Below are positions 41,285 to 49,483 of a stretch of 64,000 nucleotides of DNA, piece after piece; positions within the stretch are counted from its first letter, which is position 1, and each line of letters begins with the position of its first letter. Source of the stretch: JBBQVS01 sp964657325 (lineage in GTDB: Bacteria > Chloroflexota > Ktedonobacteria > Ktedonobacterales > Ktedonobacteraceae); the NCBI GenBank assembly GCA_964657325.1, contig CAZZVE010000013.1, positions 1-64,000 on the forward strand, in the 5' to 3' direction. Under the pieces are notes generated by a model, which did not search any database, was not told the DNA's origin, and saw nothing but the letters and a program-made list of their open reading frames with translations. A program made the position numbers and the translations under genes.

Positions 41285-41992
41285 ATGTCAAAATATTATC
41301 CTATTATGCTCGACATACGAGACCGCTCCACTATTGTTGTTGGAGGCGACCGTATAGCAGCTGAGAAAGCCTCTGCACTTTCTGCAAGCGGTGCCCATGT
41401 GACGGTAATAAATCCAGAATTTTGCAATGAACTGTTGTTGCAAGCCGAACGCAAACGCATAACGCTATGGCAGAAGGCATATGAACCTGGCGATTTAGAG
41501 GGTGCTTTGCTGGTGATCGCGGCGACAAACGATCAAAAACTGATAGATGCTATTTGTAAGGAAACAAAAGAGCGTGGTCAGTTAGTCAATATCGTCGATG
41601 TGCCACGCTATTGCTCTTTTATTATCCCCTCCATTCTGCGTAGAGAGCAACTAACCATCGCGGTCTCTACTGAGGGAGCGAGTCCTAGTCTGGCAAAGCG
41701 CATTCGTCAAAGTTTGGAGGAACAATTTCCTTTTGCATACGGTGCCTACCTGCGTTTAGCCTCTGTTGCCCGTGCGCATTTGCGTGAGAACGGAGTGTCA
41801 TACGCTAAGCGCGATGACTTTTTCGGAGATTACTACGTTTCCAATATCCTCAAAAAACTAACGGACGGAAACATTGAACAGGCAGTTGAGGAAACATCAG
41901 ATCTCTTGAAGACATATAACGTTGCTGTTTCGAGTAGTACACTTAACGATGAGTTCGAGGAGAGGAAAAACTATGTCAATCAGTACGCGTGA
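41285..41992 (+). CDS. precorrin-2 dehydrogenase/sirohydrochlorin ferrochelatase (CysG N-domain, Met8-like)
   Basis: 235 residues. NAD-binding Rossmann fold with PIMLDIRDRSTIVVGGDRIA, AEKASALSASGAHVTVINPE, and later VNIVDVPRYCSFIIPSILRR and STEGASPSLAKRIRQSLE, the hallmarks of Met8p/CysG(B). It oxidises precorrin-2 and may insert iron, giving siroheme for the sulfite reductase encoded upstream. The glycine motif is VVGGDRIA where many have VVGGGxVA. ATG 41285 follows GAGGTGAAG; ATG 41264 is possible. The next gene starts 20 nt before its stop. Confidence 0.88.
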   Translation: MSKYYPIMLDIRDRSTIVVGGDRIAAEKASALSASGAHVTVINPEFCNELLLQAERKRITLWQKAYEPGDLEGALLVIAATNDQKLIDAICKETKERGQLVNIVDVPRYCSFIIPSILRREQLTIAVSTEGASPSLAKRIRQSLEEQFPFAYGAYLRLASVARAHLRENGVSYAKRDDFFGDYYVSNILKKLTDGNIEQAVEETSDLLKTYNVAVSSSTLNDEFEERKNYVNQYA

Positions 41993-42848
41993 GCATGGTA
42001 TCAAGAATAACGGCAAAGAGCCGATTCATCCTCAGTTTAGTGAGGAGATAGAAACAACGTCACGAGGCAAAGTGTTTCTTGTTGGTGCAGGCCCTGGTGA
42101 CTCAGAGTTAATTACAGTCAAAGGACTGCGCGCCCTTCAAGTTGCAGACGTAGTTATCTATGATCGGCTCGTGAACCTTGATCTGCTCGATGAAGCCCCG
42201 ATGCATGCCATACGCGTCTTTGTCGGTAAAGAATCGGGACGCCACGCGGTACAACAAGAGGAGATCAACGCGTTACTTGTGAGTTATGCTCAACAAGGAT
42301 ACGTTGTTGTACGCTTGAAAGGTGGCGATCCTTTTGTCTTTGGGCGTGGTGGGGAAGAAGCATTGGCACTGGTACAAGCGAACATCGCGTTTGAAATAGT
42401 GTCGGGTGTAAGCTCTGCTTTTGCCGTTCCTGCGGCGGCTGGTATTCCTGTGACACATCGAGGTCTAGCTTCCTCCGTTATGGTCGTCACAGGACACGAA
42501 GACGATGCATCTGAGGGTTCCACCGTAAACTGGGAGGCTGCGGCTATGTGTGTAGCGTCGGGTGGTACGCTGGTTGTTTTAATGGGTGTGAAGTCCTTGC
42601 CACGTATTACACGATCCTTGATGCAACACTCTCTCGTGTCAAGCACACCTGCCGCAGTCATACAGCAGGGTACAACGTCCTATCAACGTGTCGTCGTAGA
42701 CTCGCTTGATAAAATTGCGAACCATGCTAAAGCTATGAAAATTAAATCGCCAGCTATTACTGTGATTGGATCAGTTGTTGCGCTCAGCGATTCCCTCGCA
42801 TGGTTTGAGGATACGTACGCTAAGGTTCCTCAACTGATTGCGTTATAG
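41973..42848 (+). CDS. cobA: uroporphyrinogen-III C-methyltransferase
   Basis: 291 residues. A polar N-terminal extension of about 30 residues precedes the tetrapyrrole methylase fold: KVFLVGAGPGDSELITVKGL, ADVVIYDRLV, VVRLKGGDPFVFGRGGEEAL, and PAAAGIPVTHRGLASSV. It methylates uroporphyrinogen III twice to precorrin-2, the substrate of the preceding dehydrogenase. Together with that gene it does the job of the fused CysG of enterobacteria. It overlaps the upstream gene by 20 nt. The operon appears to end here; a family B palindrome follows. Confidence 0.92.
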   Translation: MSISTREHGIKNNGKEPIHPQFSEEIETTSRGKVFLVGAGPGDSELITVKGLRALQVADVVIYDRLVNLDLLDEAPMHAIRVFVGKESGRHAVQQEEINALLVSYAQQGYVVVRLKGGDPFVFGRGGEEALALVQANIAFEIVSGVSSAFAVPAAAGIPVTHRGLASSVMVVTGHEDDASEGSTVNWEAAAMCVASGGTLVVLMGVKSLPRITRSLMQHSLVSSTPAAVIQQGTTSYQRVVVDSLDKIANHAKAMKIKSPAITVIGSVVALSDSLAWFEDTYAKVPQLIAL

Positions 42849-42910
42849 ACATTGTATAAAGAAGCAACATCTATCTGTAGTAGTCAGCTAATCCTCATGT
42901 GATCGTTTCG

Positions 42911-43030
42911 TAGGGACCACGTTTACGGCGTCCGCGGCGCACTTCATTGCGCGAAATCGCGTCTGCTTCGTGTGTTGAACCAGCTCATAGCCAATGAATT
43001 GGCCTCGGACGCGATACATCTGGTCCCTAC
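42911..43030. repeat. family B palindromic repeat, copy 3 (long form)
   Basis: TAGGGACCACGTTTACGGCG at 42911 is inverted at 43006-43030 (GGACGCGATACATCTGGTCC). About 70 nt separate the arms, longer than in the other two copies. It fills most of the spacer after cobA and may end that operon. Confidence 0.8.
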
Positions 43031-43171
43031 GGGCACTTTACTCGATCCCTTAAAAATATATTGTTGAAAGGCTTCACCCCTACATTCTTACTGGTTGTTT
43101 CTCTTGCCAAAAGTCGTATATGTGTGCATAATCATGAAGTGGAAGAGCATAACGACAAGGAGCAATTACCG

Positions 43172-44197
43172 ATGGCATATCGAGCTATACATGTGAGTGA
43201 TGACCCATTGACCTACTTTCTGCAAACAAACGACGAAGGACCATATATGCGTGTTGCGGATGTGGTGCTACGAGCAAACCAGGACCCAAAAGAAGTGTTC
43301 GCACGGATGATACGCATTGGGACAGGGAGTAAATGGAGCCATTCCGCTATCCTCTATCTCCTCAGCGATCCTAACAAAGGGTATGAAAATACATTTCTTA
43401 TCGAGGCAAAAACGAAAGGTGTGCATATTGCGAGTTGGCGTAACGAGGTTGTGCCATTTGATCAATTTACCGTTGGTATCAAGCGACCTCATTTAGAGTG
43501 GTACGCAGAGACGCCATACGAAATCTCACGTCATGATCCACGCGATCCCGAAGATGTTCCAGCCATTGGCTATCTGCGTCATGTACGCGGCATTGCAATG
43601 GATCATATAAATGGTCTGTATGACAACAAAACGGTGGCAGAGTTAACTGCATTATATGCTCAACGTGCCGCCGAACGCCATCTTGGGGGAATACCAATTA
43701 TTGCTGATGCGGCGGGTACAATGGCGGACCTGTTTAAAAAATGGGATGAAAGTCAATCTGACTCAGCCTCAGTATTACAATTTATCTGTAGTGGTATTAT
43801 ACAGTACAGCTACTTTGAAGCCCTACGTCGGCGCATTATGATCGATATGGATATTCCAGAGCATCGTCACGTAGCCGAACACAACTTGCATCACATGGAC
43901 CGTATAATCTTTCGCCCAGACCCACAAGGCTTGGTACGTAGCTATATTCACAAAGTACAAACAGGCGAGCTAGACATTCACAATGCTGCGCCAGATGATG
44001 TTCTTGATTTGCTCAAAACTGCAACTCCCGCAGACTTCAATAACAGTCGTAACCTTGAATGGCGATATGTGATTCTTCGTGGTGGCGTCTGGCGTATCGA
44101 AGAGGCACCTAACACGTATGAAGCGCAAAGCAAAGACGAGGATGAGGTTTTGGAACAACTGAATCCAGAACATCGTTCGTCTAAACATAACCAATAG
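43172..44197 (+). CDS. permuted NlpC/P60 (YiiX-like) family protein
   Basis: 341 residues. The order His first, Cys later is seen: GTGSKWSHSAILYLLSDP with a candidate catalytic His, an ENTFLIEAKTKGVHIASW strand, and much later LQFICSGIIQYSYFEAL with a candidate Cys. This is the pattern of permuted papain-like NlpC/P60 proteins such as YiiX, which cleave amide bonds in cell wall or lipids. No signal peptide is visible. The call rests on motifs only. ATG 43172 has AAGGAG 9 nt upstream; an open frame of 37 codons before it is ignored. The CrtA-like gene follows after 49 nt. Confidence 0.6.
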   Translation: MAYRAIHVSDDPLTYFLQTNDEGPYMRVADVVLRANQDPKEVFARMIRIGTGSKWSHSAILYLLSDPNKGYENTFLIEAKTKGVHIASWRNEVVPFDQFTVGIKRPHLEWYAETPYEISRHDPRDPEDVPAIGYLRHVRGIAMDHINGLYDNKTVAELTALYAQRAAERHLGGIPIIADAAGTMADLFKKWDESQSDSASVLQFICSGIIQYSYFEALRRRIMIDMDIPEHRHVAEHNLHHMDRIIFRPDPQGLVRSYIHKVQTGELDIHNAAPDDVLDLLKTATPADFNNSRNLEWRYVILRGGVWRIEEAPNTYEAQSKDEDEVLEQLNPEHRSSKHNQ

Positions 44198-44246
44198 CAC
44201 TAGATAAAGTCGGTGCTTTATAATCCTTAAAGGGGGATGCCGTTCA

Positions 44247-44963
44247 ATGCAGATAGCCGAAAACGAACCGATTGTAGCTTTTATGCTAGTGCGTTATCCT
44301 AAGCGTGCTAGTTTTATTGCTTTATCACATCTAGTGCTGGACCGCTTCCCTATTGTGTTTACATCGGGTTTGCGTTTTTGGCGTTCGCTTGGTGTAGGTA
44401 AGGGACGCGCGTTTGACCCACACGCCGACTTGCAACGCTATGCGCTCTTCACTGTATGGGATTCGTACGCAGACCTGAAACGTTTTGAGGCGCATTCTGC
44501 TATTATGGGTCGAATAAGGCAAGGTGCTGAGGAAGTGTGGACCGTACATATGCGTCCTGTACGCTGGCATGGTAAATGGGGAGGACGTGATCCTCTTGCA
44601 GGAATGATACCCGTGGAACCACCTGAGCTAGGGCCATGGGTAATTCTGACGCGCGCCACACTTCGTATTGCCAAAAGGCGTACGTTTCTGGATGCTGTAC
44701 CTGCTGTCGCAGAGCAATTGCTGCAACAACCTAACTATATAAATTCGGTTGGTGTCGGCGAATCTCCCTTTCTTCATCAAGCAACTATCAGTCTATGGCG
44801 TACACTTCCCTCTGTTACCTCATTTGCCTACGGTTCTACTACTACACATATTGACGTGATACGTCGTACAAGAAGTGAACAGTGGTATCGAGAAGAACTT
44901 TTCGGACGTTTTCGCCCTCTTGCATCAATGGGTACATGGGATGGTATTGATCCTCTTGCTTAG
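44247..44963 (+). CDS. spheroidene monooxygenase (CrtA)-like protein
   Basis: 238 residues resembling CrtA: LRFWRSLGVGKGRAFDP, LQRYALFTVWDSYADLKRF, EEVWTVHMRPVRWHGKWGG and a C-terminal ISLWRTLPSVTSFAYGS. CrtA inserts a keto group in acyclic carotenoids, but no other carotenoid genes are in the window and many CrtA-like proteins occur without them, so a dimeric alpha-beta-barrel monooxygenase of unknown substrate is the safer reading. GGGGGA precedes ATG 44247. Confidence 0.75.
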   Translation: MQIAENEPIVAFMLVRYPKRASFIALSHLVLDRFPIVFTSGLRFWRSLGVGKGRAFDPHADLQRYALFTVWDSYADLKRFEAHSAIMGRIRQGAEEVWTVHMRPVRWHGKWGGRDPLAGMIPVEPPELGPWVILTRATLRIAKRRTFLDAVPAVAEQLLQQPNYINSVGVGESPFLHQATISLWRTLPSVTSFAYGSTTTHIDVIRRTRSEQWYREELFGRFRPLASMGTWDGIDPLA

Positions 44964-45148
44964 GCGCACTCAACACTTTTCCTGACTGCCTTATCAAGTA
45001 CCTTGATTATTTGCAAGATAAATGACTGCTTTGCCTTTGATTTCTTTCTCATATGATACTTTTAGCTTCGGTTTAGCATGTTCGTTTAGTGTCAATAGTT
45101 CTATAATCGTGCATAGGTACTAGATTGAAACTTGATGGAGACTTTCCT

Positions 45149-46096
45149 ATGGCACGCCTACCCCTGGCACCACGCCCAATTTCTAAAATACGCATTGATG
45201 CTCCTCTGCTTATCGCGCTTATCGTGTTACTGGTGCTCTGGGCTTCCGCTTTTGCCGGTATTCGAGCTGGTCTGAAAGCATACACACCTGGACATCTTGC
45301 GTTACTTCGCTTTCTTGTCGCTTCCGCAACGCTTTTAGTCTATGCATTAGTTACTCGTATGCGTCTGCCCGCACTACGAGACCTACCAAGCATGTTGTTT
45401 CTTGGTTTCATCGGCATTACGGTGTATCAAGTTGCTCTCACTTATGGTGAGCAAAGTGTCTCTGCCGGTGCTTCAAGTCTCTTAGTTGCAACTGTTCCCT
45501 GCTTCACCACTATCCTTGCCGCTATTTTTCTGCGTGAACGAGTGCGCCTTCTGGGATGGATAGGTATATTCCTGAGTTTTGTAGGCGTGATTATCGTTGT
45601 GCTTGGACAAGGTGGTGGACTGCGTTTCGCGCCGGGTGCGCTGTTTATCTTACTTGCATCGCTCTCCGAAAGCGTTTATTTTGTCATACAGAAACCCTAT
45701 TTGAAAAAATACTCTGGTATAGAACTGACGACATATACTATCTGGATGGCAACACTCTTCATGTTAGTCTATGCTCCTGGTTTGCTACAACAAATACAAA
45801 CAGCATCAAGCGAGGCAACTATTGCAATTGTGTATCTAGGCATCTTCCCTGCCGCAATCGCGTATGTCGCATGGGCCTATGCCCTCTCACGTATGCCCGC
45901 CTCCAATACAACAAGCTTTCTCTATGTCATACCTGTGTTAGCTGCGTTGATTGCTTGGCCCTGGTTGGGTGAGATTCCTTCTCTGCTCTCGCTTATCGGT
46001 GGGGCTGTGATCATTATAGGCGTTGCGTTGGTGAACGTGAGAGGTAAAGCACATTTGGAGGAAGCCGCCACACGAACAGGTGACGCTTCCTCATAG
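45149..46096 (+). CDS. EamA/DMT-family transporter
   Basis: 315 residues with ten membrane spans in two EamA repeats: LIALIVLLVLWASAFAGIRA opens the first and GALFILLASLSESVYFVIQK the second, with the conserved AFAGIRAGLKAYTPGHLALLR region. Drug/metabolite exporters of this type move amino acids or other small metabolites; the substrate is unknown. GGAG precedes ATG 45149; a TTG at 45125 would add eight residues. The stop is 25 nt from the convergent gene stop. Confidence 0.9.
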   Translation: MARLPLAPRPISKIRIDAPLLIALIVLLVLWASAFAGIRAGLKAYTPGHLALLRFLVASATLLVYALVTRMRLPALRDLPSMLFLGFIGITVYQVALTYGEQSVSAGASSLLVATVPCFTTILAAIFLRERVRLLGWIGIFLSFVGVIIVVLGQGGGLRFAPGALFILLASLSESVYFVIQKPYLKKYSGIELTTYTIWMATLFMLVYAPGLLQQIQTASSEATIAIVYLGIFPAAIAYVAWAYALSRMPASNTTSFLYVIPVLAALIAWPWLGEIPSLLSLIGGAVIIIGVALVNVRGKAHLEEAATRTGDASS

Positions 46097-46121
46097 ACCA
46101 TATCGACATCAGTAGGTAATG

Positions 46122-46811
46122 TTACCACTGAAACGTATTTGTGTTCAGGTCAAAAGAACCCTGCATTTTTGTGTTTGCTATTTTTAGCACACTTTTCTGA
46201 ATCGAGAGGATGGTCAATGCACCTCCCGTTGAAGGTCCTTGATACACCTGAAGATGTAATGCACCCGTTGTAATATCTTCGCGTAAGACACAAAGGATGC
46301 CTTCTTGTGGGTTGCTTGACATCGAGCCAGCATATACAGAAACAAGTGTTGAACCAAGCATCACGCGTGCAATATTTGTTGGACGCAGAACGCTCTCAGG
46401 TACTGGAAGAGGTCCTCCCGATGATAGCGGAAACACGCCATATTGTGTATGTTGTGGTGTTGATGCAACTAGCGTAGGAGTTGATGCAACCGATGTGGGT
46501 GTTGCAGCTACTATCGTCTGTACTGGTGTAGCCGTAGGATGTAGAAGCCCCGCTTGCTTATTCGTACTTTCTGGACTAGCAGTAGGAGTAACTATGGTCG
46601 ATGGTGCCTGTGTTACTGTTGTAACAGTAGTGCTATGTGTTTGCTGAGATATAGTTGATACATTTGTAGATGCTTGTGAGCGATGGGCGAATGCGAGAAA
46701 CACGCCACAAAGAACAAATAAAACTGCTATGAGTAATAAGAGCCAGATAGGACGGAACCGAAGCCGTCGAGTAGGTGTAGTTACATTTTTTCGTGCAGTA
46801 TGTTTTTGCAT
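46122..46811 (-). CDS. membrane-anchored protein with Ser/Thr-rich stalk
   Basis: 229 residues. A basic N-terminus (RKNVTTPTRRLRFR) leads into one membrane span (IWLLLLIAVLFVLCGVFLAF). A long Ser/Thr/Val/Pro-rich stalk with repeats of the form VA(A/S)TPTxVAST (about 60-125) follows, and then an extracytoplasmic C-terminal domain (LVSVYAGSMSSNPQEGILCV). The family is not recognised. The layout fits a cell-surface protein with a possibly glycosylated linker. AAGG precedes ATG 46811. Confidence 0.75.
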   Translation of the reverse strand: MQKHTARKNVTTPTRRLRFRPIWLLLLIAVLFVLCGVFLAFAHRSQASTNVSTISQQTHSTTVTTVTQAPSTIVTPTASPESTNKQAGLLHPTATPVQTIVAATPTSVASTPTLVASTPQHTQYGVFPLSSGGPLPVPESVLRPTNIARVMLGSTLVSVYAGSMSSNPQEGILCVLREDITTGALHLQVYQGPSTGGALTILSIQKSVLKIANTKMQGSFDLNTNTFQW

Positions 46812-46842
46812 AGTATGCTTGCCTTTTCATTGGTCGTAGATC

Positions 46843-46981
46843 GTCAAAGCACATTTGTCAAAGGTAAGGGCACCCGCGAGGGGATGCCCCTCCCATACGC
46901 GAACGCGCTTGGGAAAACACATCGTATGGGAGGGGCATCCCCTCGCGGGTGCCCTCGTTTCGGTGACACATTGAGTTTGAC
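46843..46981. repeat. family A palindromic repeat, copy 3 (long form)
   Basis: Inner arms 46867-46899 and 46924-46955 (core AGGGCACCCGCGAGGGGATG) are flanked by GTCAAA (46843) and TTTGAC (46976-46981), the same borders as copy 2. This is the most complete copy, 139 bp. It lies upstream of the stalk protein gene and downstream of the next leftward gene. Confidence 0.85.
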
Positions 46982-46987
46982 AGACTA

Positions 46988-47014
46988 GTAGGGACTTGAT
47001 AAATCAATTCCTAC
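46988..47014. terminator. hairpin downstream of the exported-protein gene
   Basis: GTAGGGACTTGAT (46988-47000) and ATCAATTCCTAC (47003-47014) pair with one bulge. It lies 18 nt beyond the stop of the leftward gene, where it may terminate transcription. Its GTAGGGAC end recalls family B elements. Confidence 0.5.
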
Positions 47015-47031
47015 GAAAAATCTCAGGGATG

Positions 47032-48033
47032 TTACGCGATATAGGTAGAGAAGGTCATCCACGGAAGTGTGCGTGCTGTACATGCATTTGATGCGGTAGC
47101 TTGATACATTGCGGTCCATGCCTGTGCTGAAGAATTGCCTATGGATGTAGACATGGCACCTCGGATATACATTGGACCACCCATGTATGTGCAAGACCAG
47201 ACATTCAACACTTGCCAGTCATAGGTCGCATCAGCGTTATAATAAATTTCGGGTAAAGGCAAGTTATCATGAGCACCATACGCGATATACCATGTTTGAT
47301 AGTTTGTCCAATAGCCAGGGGCATCATCACCGAAATCGAAGTAGGCAAGCGATGATGTGTTGTTGAAGCCGTTGACAAGACTACTTGTTAAGGCAAATGT
47401 CTGCCAACCTGTCTCAAGATCACCTGCACCATAGATGCCCATGACATTGTAGTGATTACTGACGACAAAATTGTTCAGGTTGTTGACAAGCTTTCCCCAT
47501 TGTTGACCGTCAACGTACCAAGCAGCACTTGTGAGCGGAAGTGCATTACCGGAGTAGTAATTGCTCTCACCAAGTGCAAGTGCAATGTTTGTGATCGGTG
47601 TGCGACATGCCCAGACGCCAAGCGCAAAGTTTGCCGAGGCGTGCAAGATATCAGTGTCAGAGTCGTCGTGTCCCCCAAAGTCATAGGTACCATATTGCCC
47701 GTTGCCTACATAAACAGGTTGTCCCCAGTCAAGAATAATAATACCTTCGGAGCCACGAGCAGCATTGCACCCTTGCACATACATCGTATGAGCATCGGTC
47801 GTTGCCTCATAGAGTGAAGTCGTCACCGGTACAATACCCTGCCCATGTATCCACCGAAGATTAGAATTAACGCGGAAAGATGGCTTAGGGAGAATTTGAC
47901 GAGTGCCTTTTGTATCTGGTGTGAATTGACCTGCTGCATGCGATGTTTGTAATGGCGAAAGCATGTGACCAGCAAGAACGCTTAACCCAATTATACAGAT
48001 TAAAAAGAAACTCGCTAGATATTTGAAACGCAT
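47032..48033 (-). CDS. exported protein of unknown function
   Basis: 333 residues with a clear signal peptide (LASFFLICIIGLSVLAGHML, cleavage near SHAAGQ). The mature part is rich in Tyr, Trp, Asn and Gly, with GIIILDWGQPVYVGNGQYGT and YDFGGHDDSDTDIL, then YYNADATYDWQVLNVW. The strand pattern and acidic/aromatic residues suggest a TIM-barrel glycosidase-like fold (GH25/DUF1906-like), but no family signature is certain. Four Cys may form disulfides. GAGG precedes ATG 48033. Confidence 0.75.
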   Translation of the reverse strand: MRFKYLASFFLICIIGLSVLAGHMLSPLQTSHAAGQFTPDTKGTRQILPKPSFRVNSNLRWIHGQGIVPVTTSLYEATTDAHTMYVQGCNAARGSEGIIILDWGQPVYVGNGQYGTYDFGGHDDSDTDILHASANFALGVWACRTPITNIALALGESNYYSGNALPLTSAAWYVDGQQWGKLVNNLNNFVVSNHYNVMGIYGAGDLETGWQTFALTSSLVNGFNNTSSLAYFDFGDDAPGYWTNYQTWYIAYGAHDNLPLPEIYYNADATYDWQVLNVWSCTYMGGPMYIRGAMSTSIGNSSAQAWTAMYQATASNACTARTLPWMTFSTYIA

Positions 48034-48222
48034 TCCTTCAGAACCTCATTTCCTCTTATAAGATGTGTCGTGCAATAGGTCCCTACGTTGATGCAGCAAC
48101 CTACTACGTTCTATCGGCACACAAGACGAGAGGAAAAGAGCAAATGTATGTTCTTGAGGCTGGTTCAATACATTGACATGTTTCTATTGATGTGTTCTTG
48201 CGAATACACCACAATTTCAAAA

Positions 48223-49140
48223 CTACGAGAGCATATAGTGTCGCAAGTTTTTGAGGCTCCAAACATATGCTGAAGGGTCCAGCGTTTTACAATCAGAAAG
48301 AAGCAGACTGTAGTATATTTCATAAATTCGCATATATGTGAGAATACCTTCCTCATACATGCCCACGGCCTGAGATGTGATGTATGCTCGGTCTTGTGAA
48401 GATACAAAATCATAGAGTTCTAAAAACATCACAGCACCAGCGATATCCATACTATGGTCGCCAACTGCACTCCACCAACTCACATCAAGCACCGCAGAAA
48501 TTTCTAGCTTGTCGTTTATCAGCACATTACCAAAGAAATAATCACCATGTACAAAATTTTTCTTAGGATAACGAGGTAGAGTTTGAACGTCTTGGTCAAA
48601 CTTTTCTAACACATAATCTACGTCAACCCCGTCTTCCTGCAGGACTGCTCTTGTCTCATGCAATTTGAGTGGAGCTTTTTCCTGAATAAACTGCAACCAA
48701 CTTGTATACTGCGCCACATCCTTCGCGTCAGTTATGAGCCGTCCATAGTTTCTTGTATCAATCGTAATGTCCTTGAAGGAGTCAACCGCTTCAAGAAAGT
48801 TAAGCAACAAACGTTGCCTCTGCCGTTCATCAAGTTGCTCATACACTAATACTGGTGATTTTCCCATAAGCCTTTTCTCTATCTGAAAAACGATGCCATC
48901 CTTTTGACGAATTTCGTATAGCCGTGGAATATCGAAAGGCAAATTGTGAGAAGACAAAAGTGGATAGATAGTATCCAGTTCGTTCAAATACTCTATTGAG
49001 ACAGCAGATTTGTATATTCTTACAACTGCGTCTTCTGTGTAGCTGTACACCTGCGACTCCGAACCTTGCCCAAGCAAGACAGGCTTTTGTATGTGTAGGG
49101 AGTTGAGAATATCTTTAGTGATGGCATCAAACTCTTGCAT
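48223..49140 (-). CDS. aminoglycoside phosphotransferase (APH) family protein
   Basis: 305 residues with the APH/choline-kinase-like fold. VLLGQGSESQVYSYTEDAVV is the glycine-rich N-lobe strand pair. The catalytic loop is FVHGDYFFGNVLIN (HGD at 198-200, Asn205), and the metal-binding Asp219 is in SAVLDVSWWSAVGD, a variant of the usual DWE..GDP. Substrates in the family range from antibiotics to homoserine and sugars, so resistance cannot be assumed. AGAAGG precedes ATG 49140. Confidence 0.82.
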   Translation of the reverse strand: MQEFDAITKDILNSLHIQKPVLLGQGSESQVYSYTEDAVVRIYKSAVSIEYLNELDTIYPLLSSHNLPFDIPRLYEIRQKDGIVFQIEKRLMGKSPVLVYEQLDERQRQRLLLNFLEAVDSFKDITIDTRNYGRLITDAKDVAQYTSWLQFIQEKAPLKLHETRAVLQEDGVDVDYVLEKFDQDVQTLPRYPKKNFVHGDYFFGNVLINDKLEISAVLDVSWWSAVGDHSMDIAGAVMFLELYDFVSSQDRAYITSQAVGMYEEGILTYMRIYEIYYSLLLSDCKTLDPSAYVWSLKNLRHYMLS

Positions 49141-49269
49141 GTAAAAACCTTCTTAGTAAACACTTTTATACACTTTAATATCATACAATGACGATATATG
49201 AAAAGTTTGGTAAGGTCATGACAAACGTGCATATGTTGAGGATTACTATAAGTAGTGAGGTGTAGTAAT

Positions 49270-49344
49270 ATGACAAAAGTTCATCTTGACACAGATATTG
49301 GCGGAGATATGGACGATTTATTCGCTGCCTTTAGCTTTATATAA
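49270..49344 (+). pseudogene. N-terminal fragment of a nucleoside hydrolase
   Basis: A 24-codon frame (MTKVHLDTDIGGDMDDLF, then AAFSFI) carries the calcium-binding signature DTDIGGDxDD of inosine-uridine nucleoside hydrolases, preceded by GAGGTG, and then stops. The remaining roughly 290 residues are absent. It lies in the 343-nt spacer 49141-49483, which is otherwise AT-rich and empty. Confidence 0.75.
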
Positions 49345-49483
49345 TCTCCAATAATTCTTATAGTCAGGGAGTACCTAAGTTAATTATAGGCAATCATGGT
49401 TGCTCATACATGATACACTAAAAGGCAAACAGTCATTGCAATCTTATGATTGCAAAAGAAACGTATCCTAAAGAAGGCATAGT

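Noticed and set aside
48223..49140. Aminoglycoside resistance gene
   Set aside because: Only the general APH fold is supported; the family has many non-antibiotic substrates.
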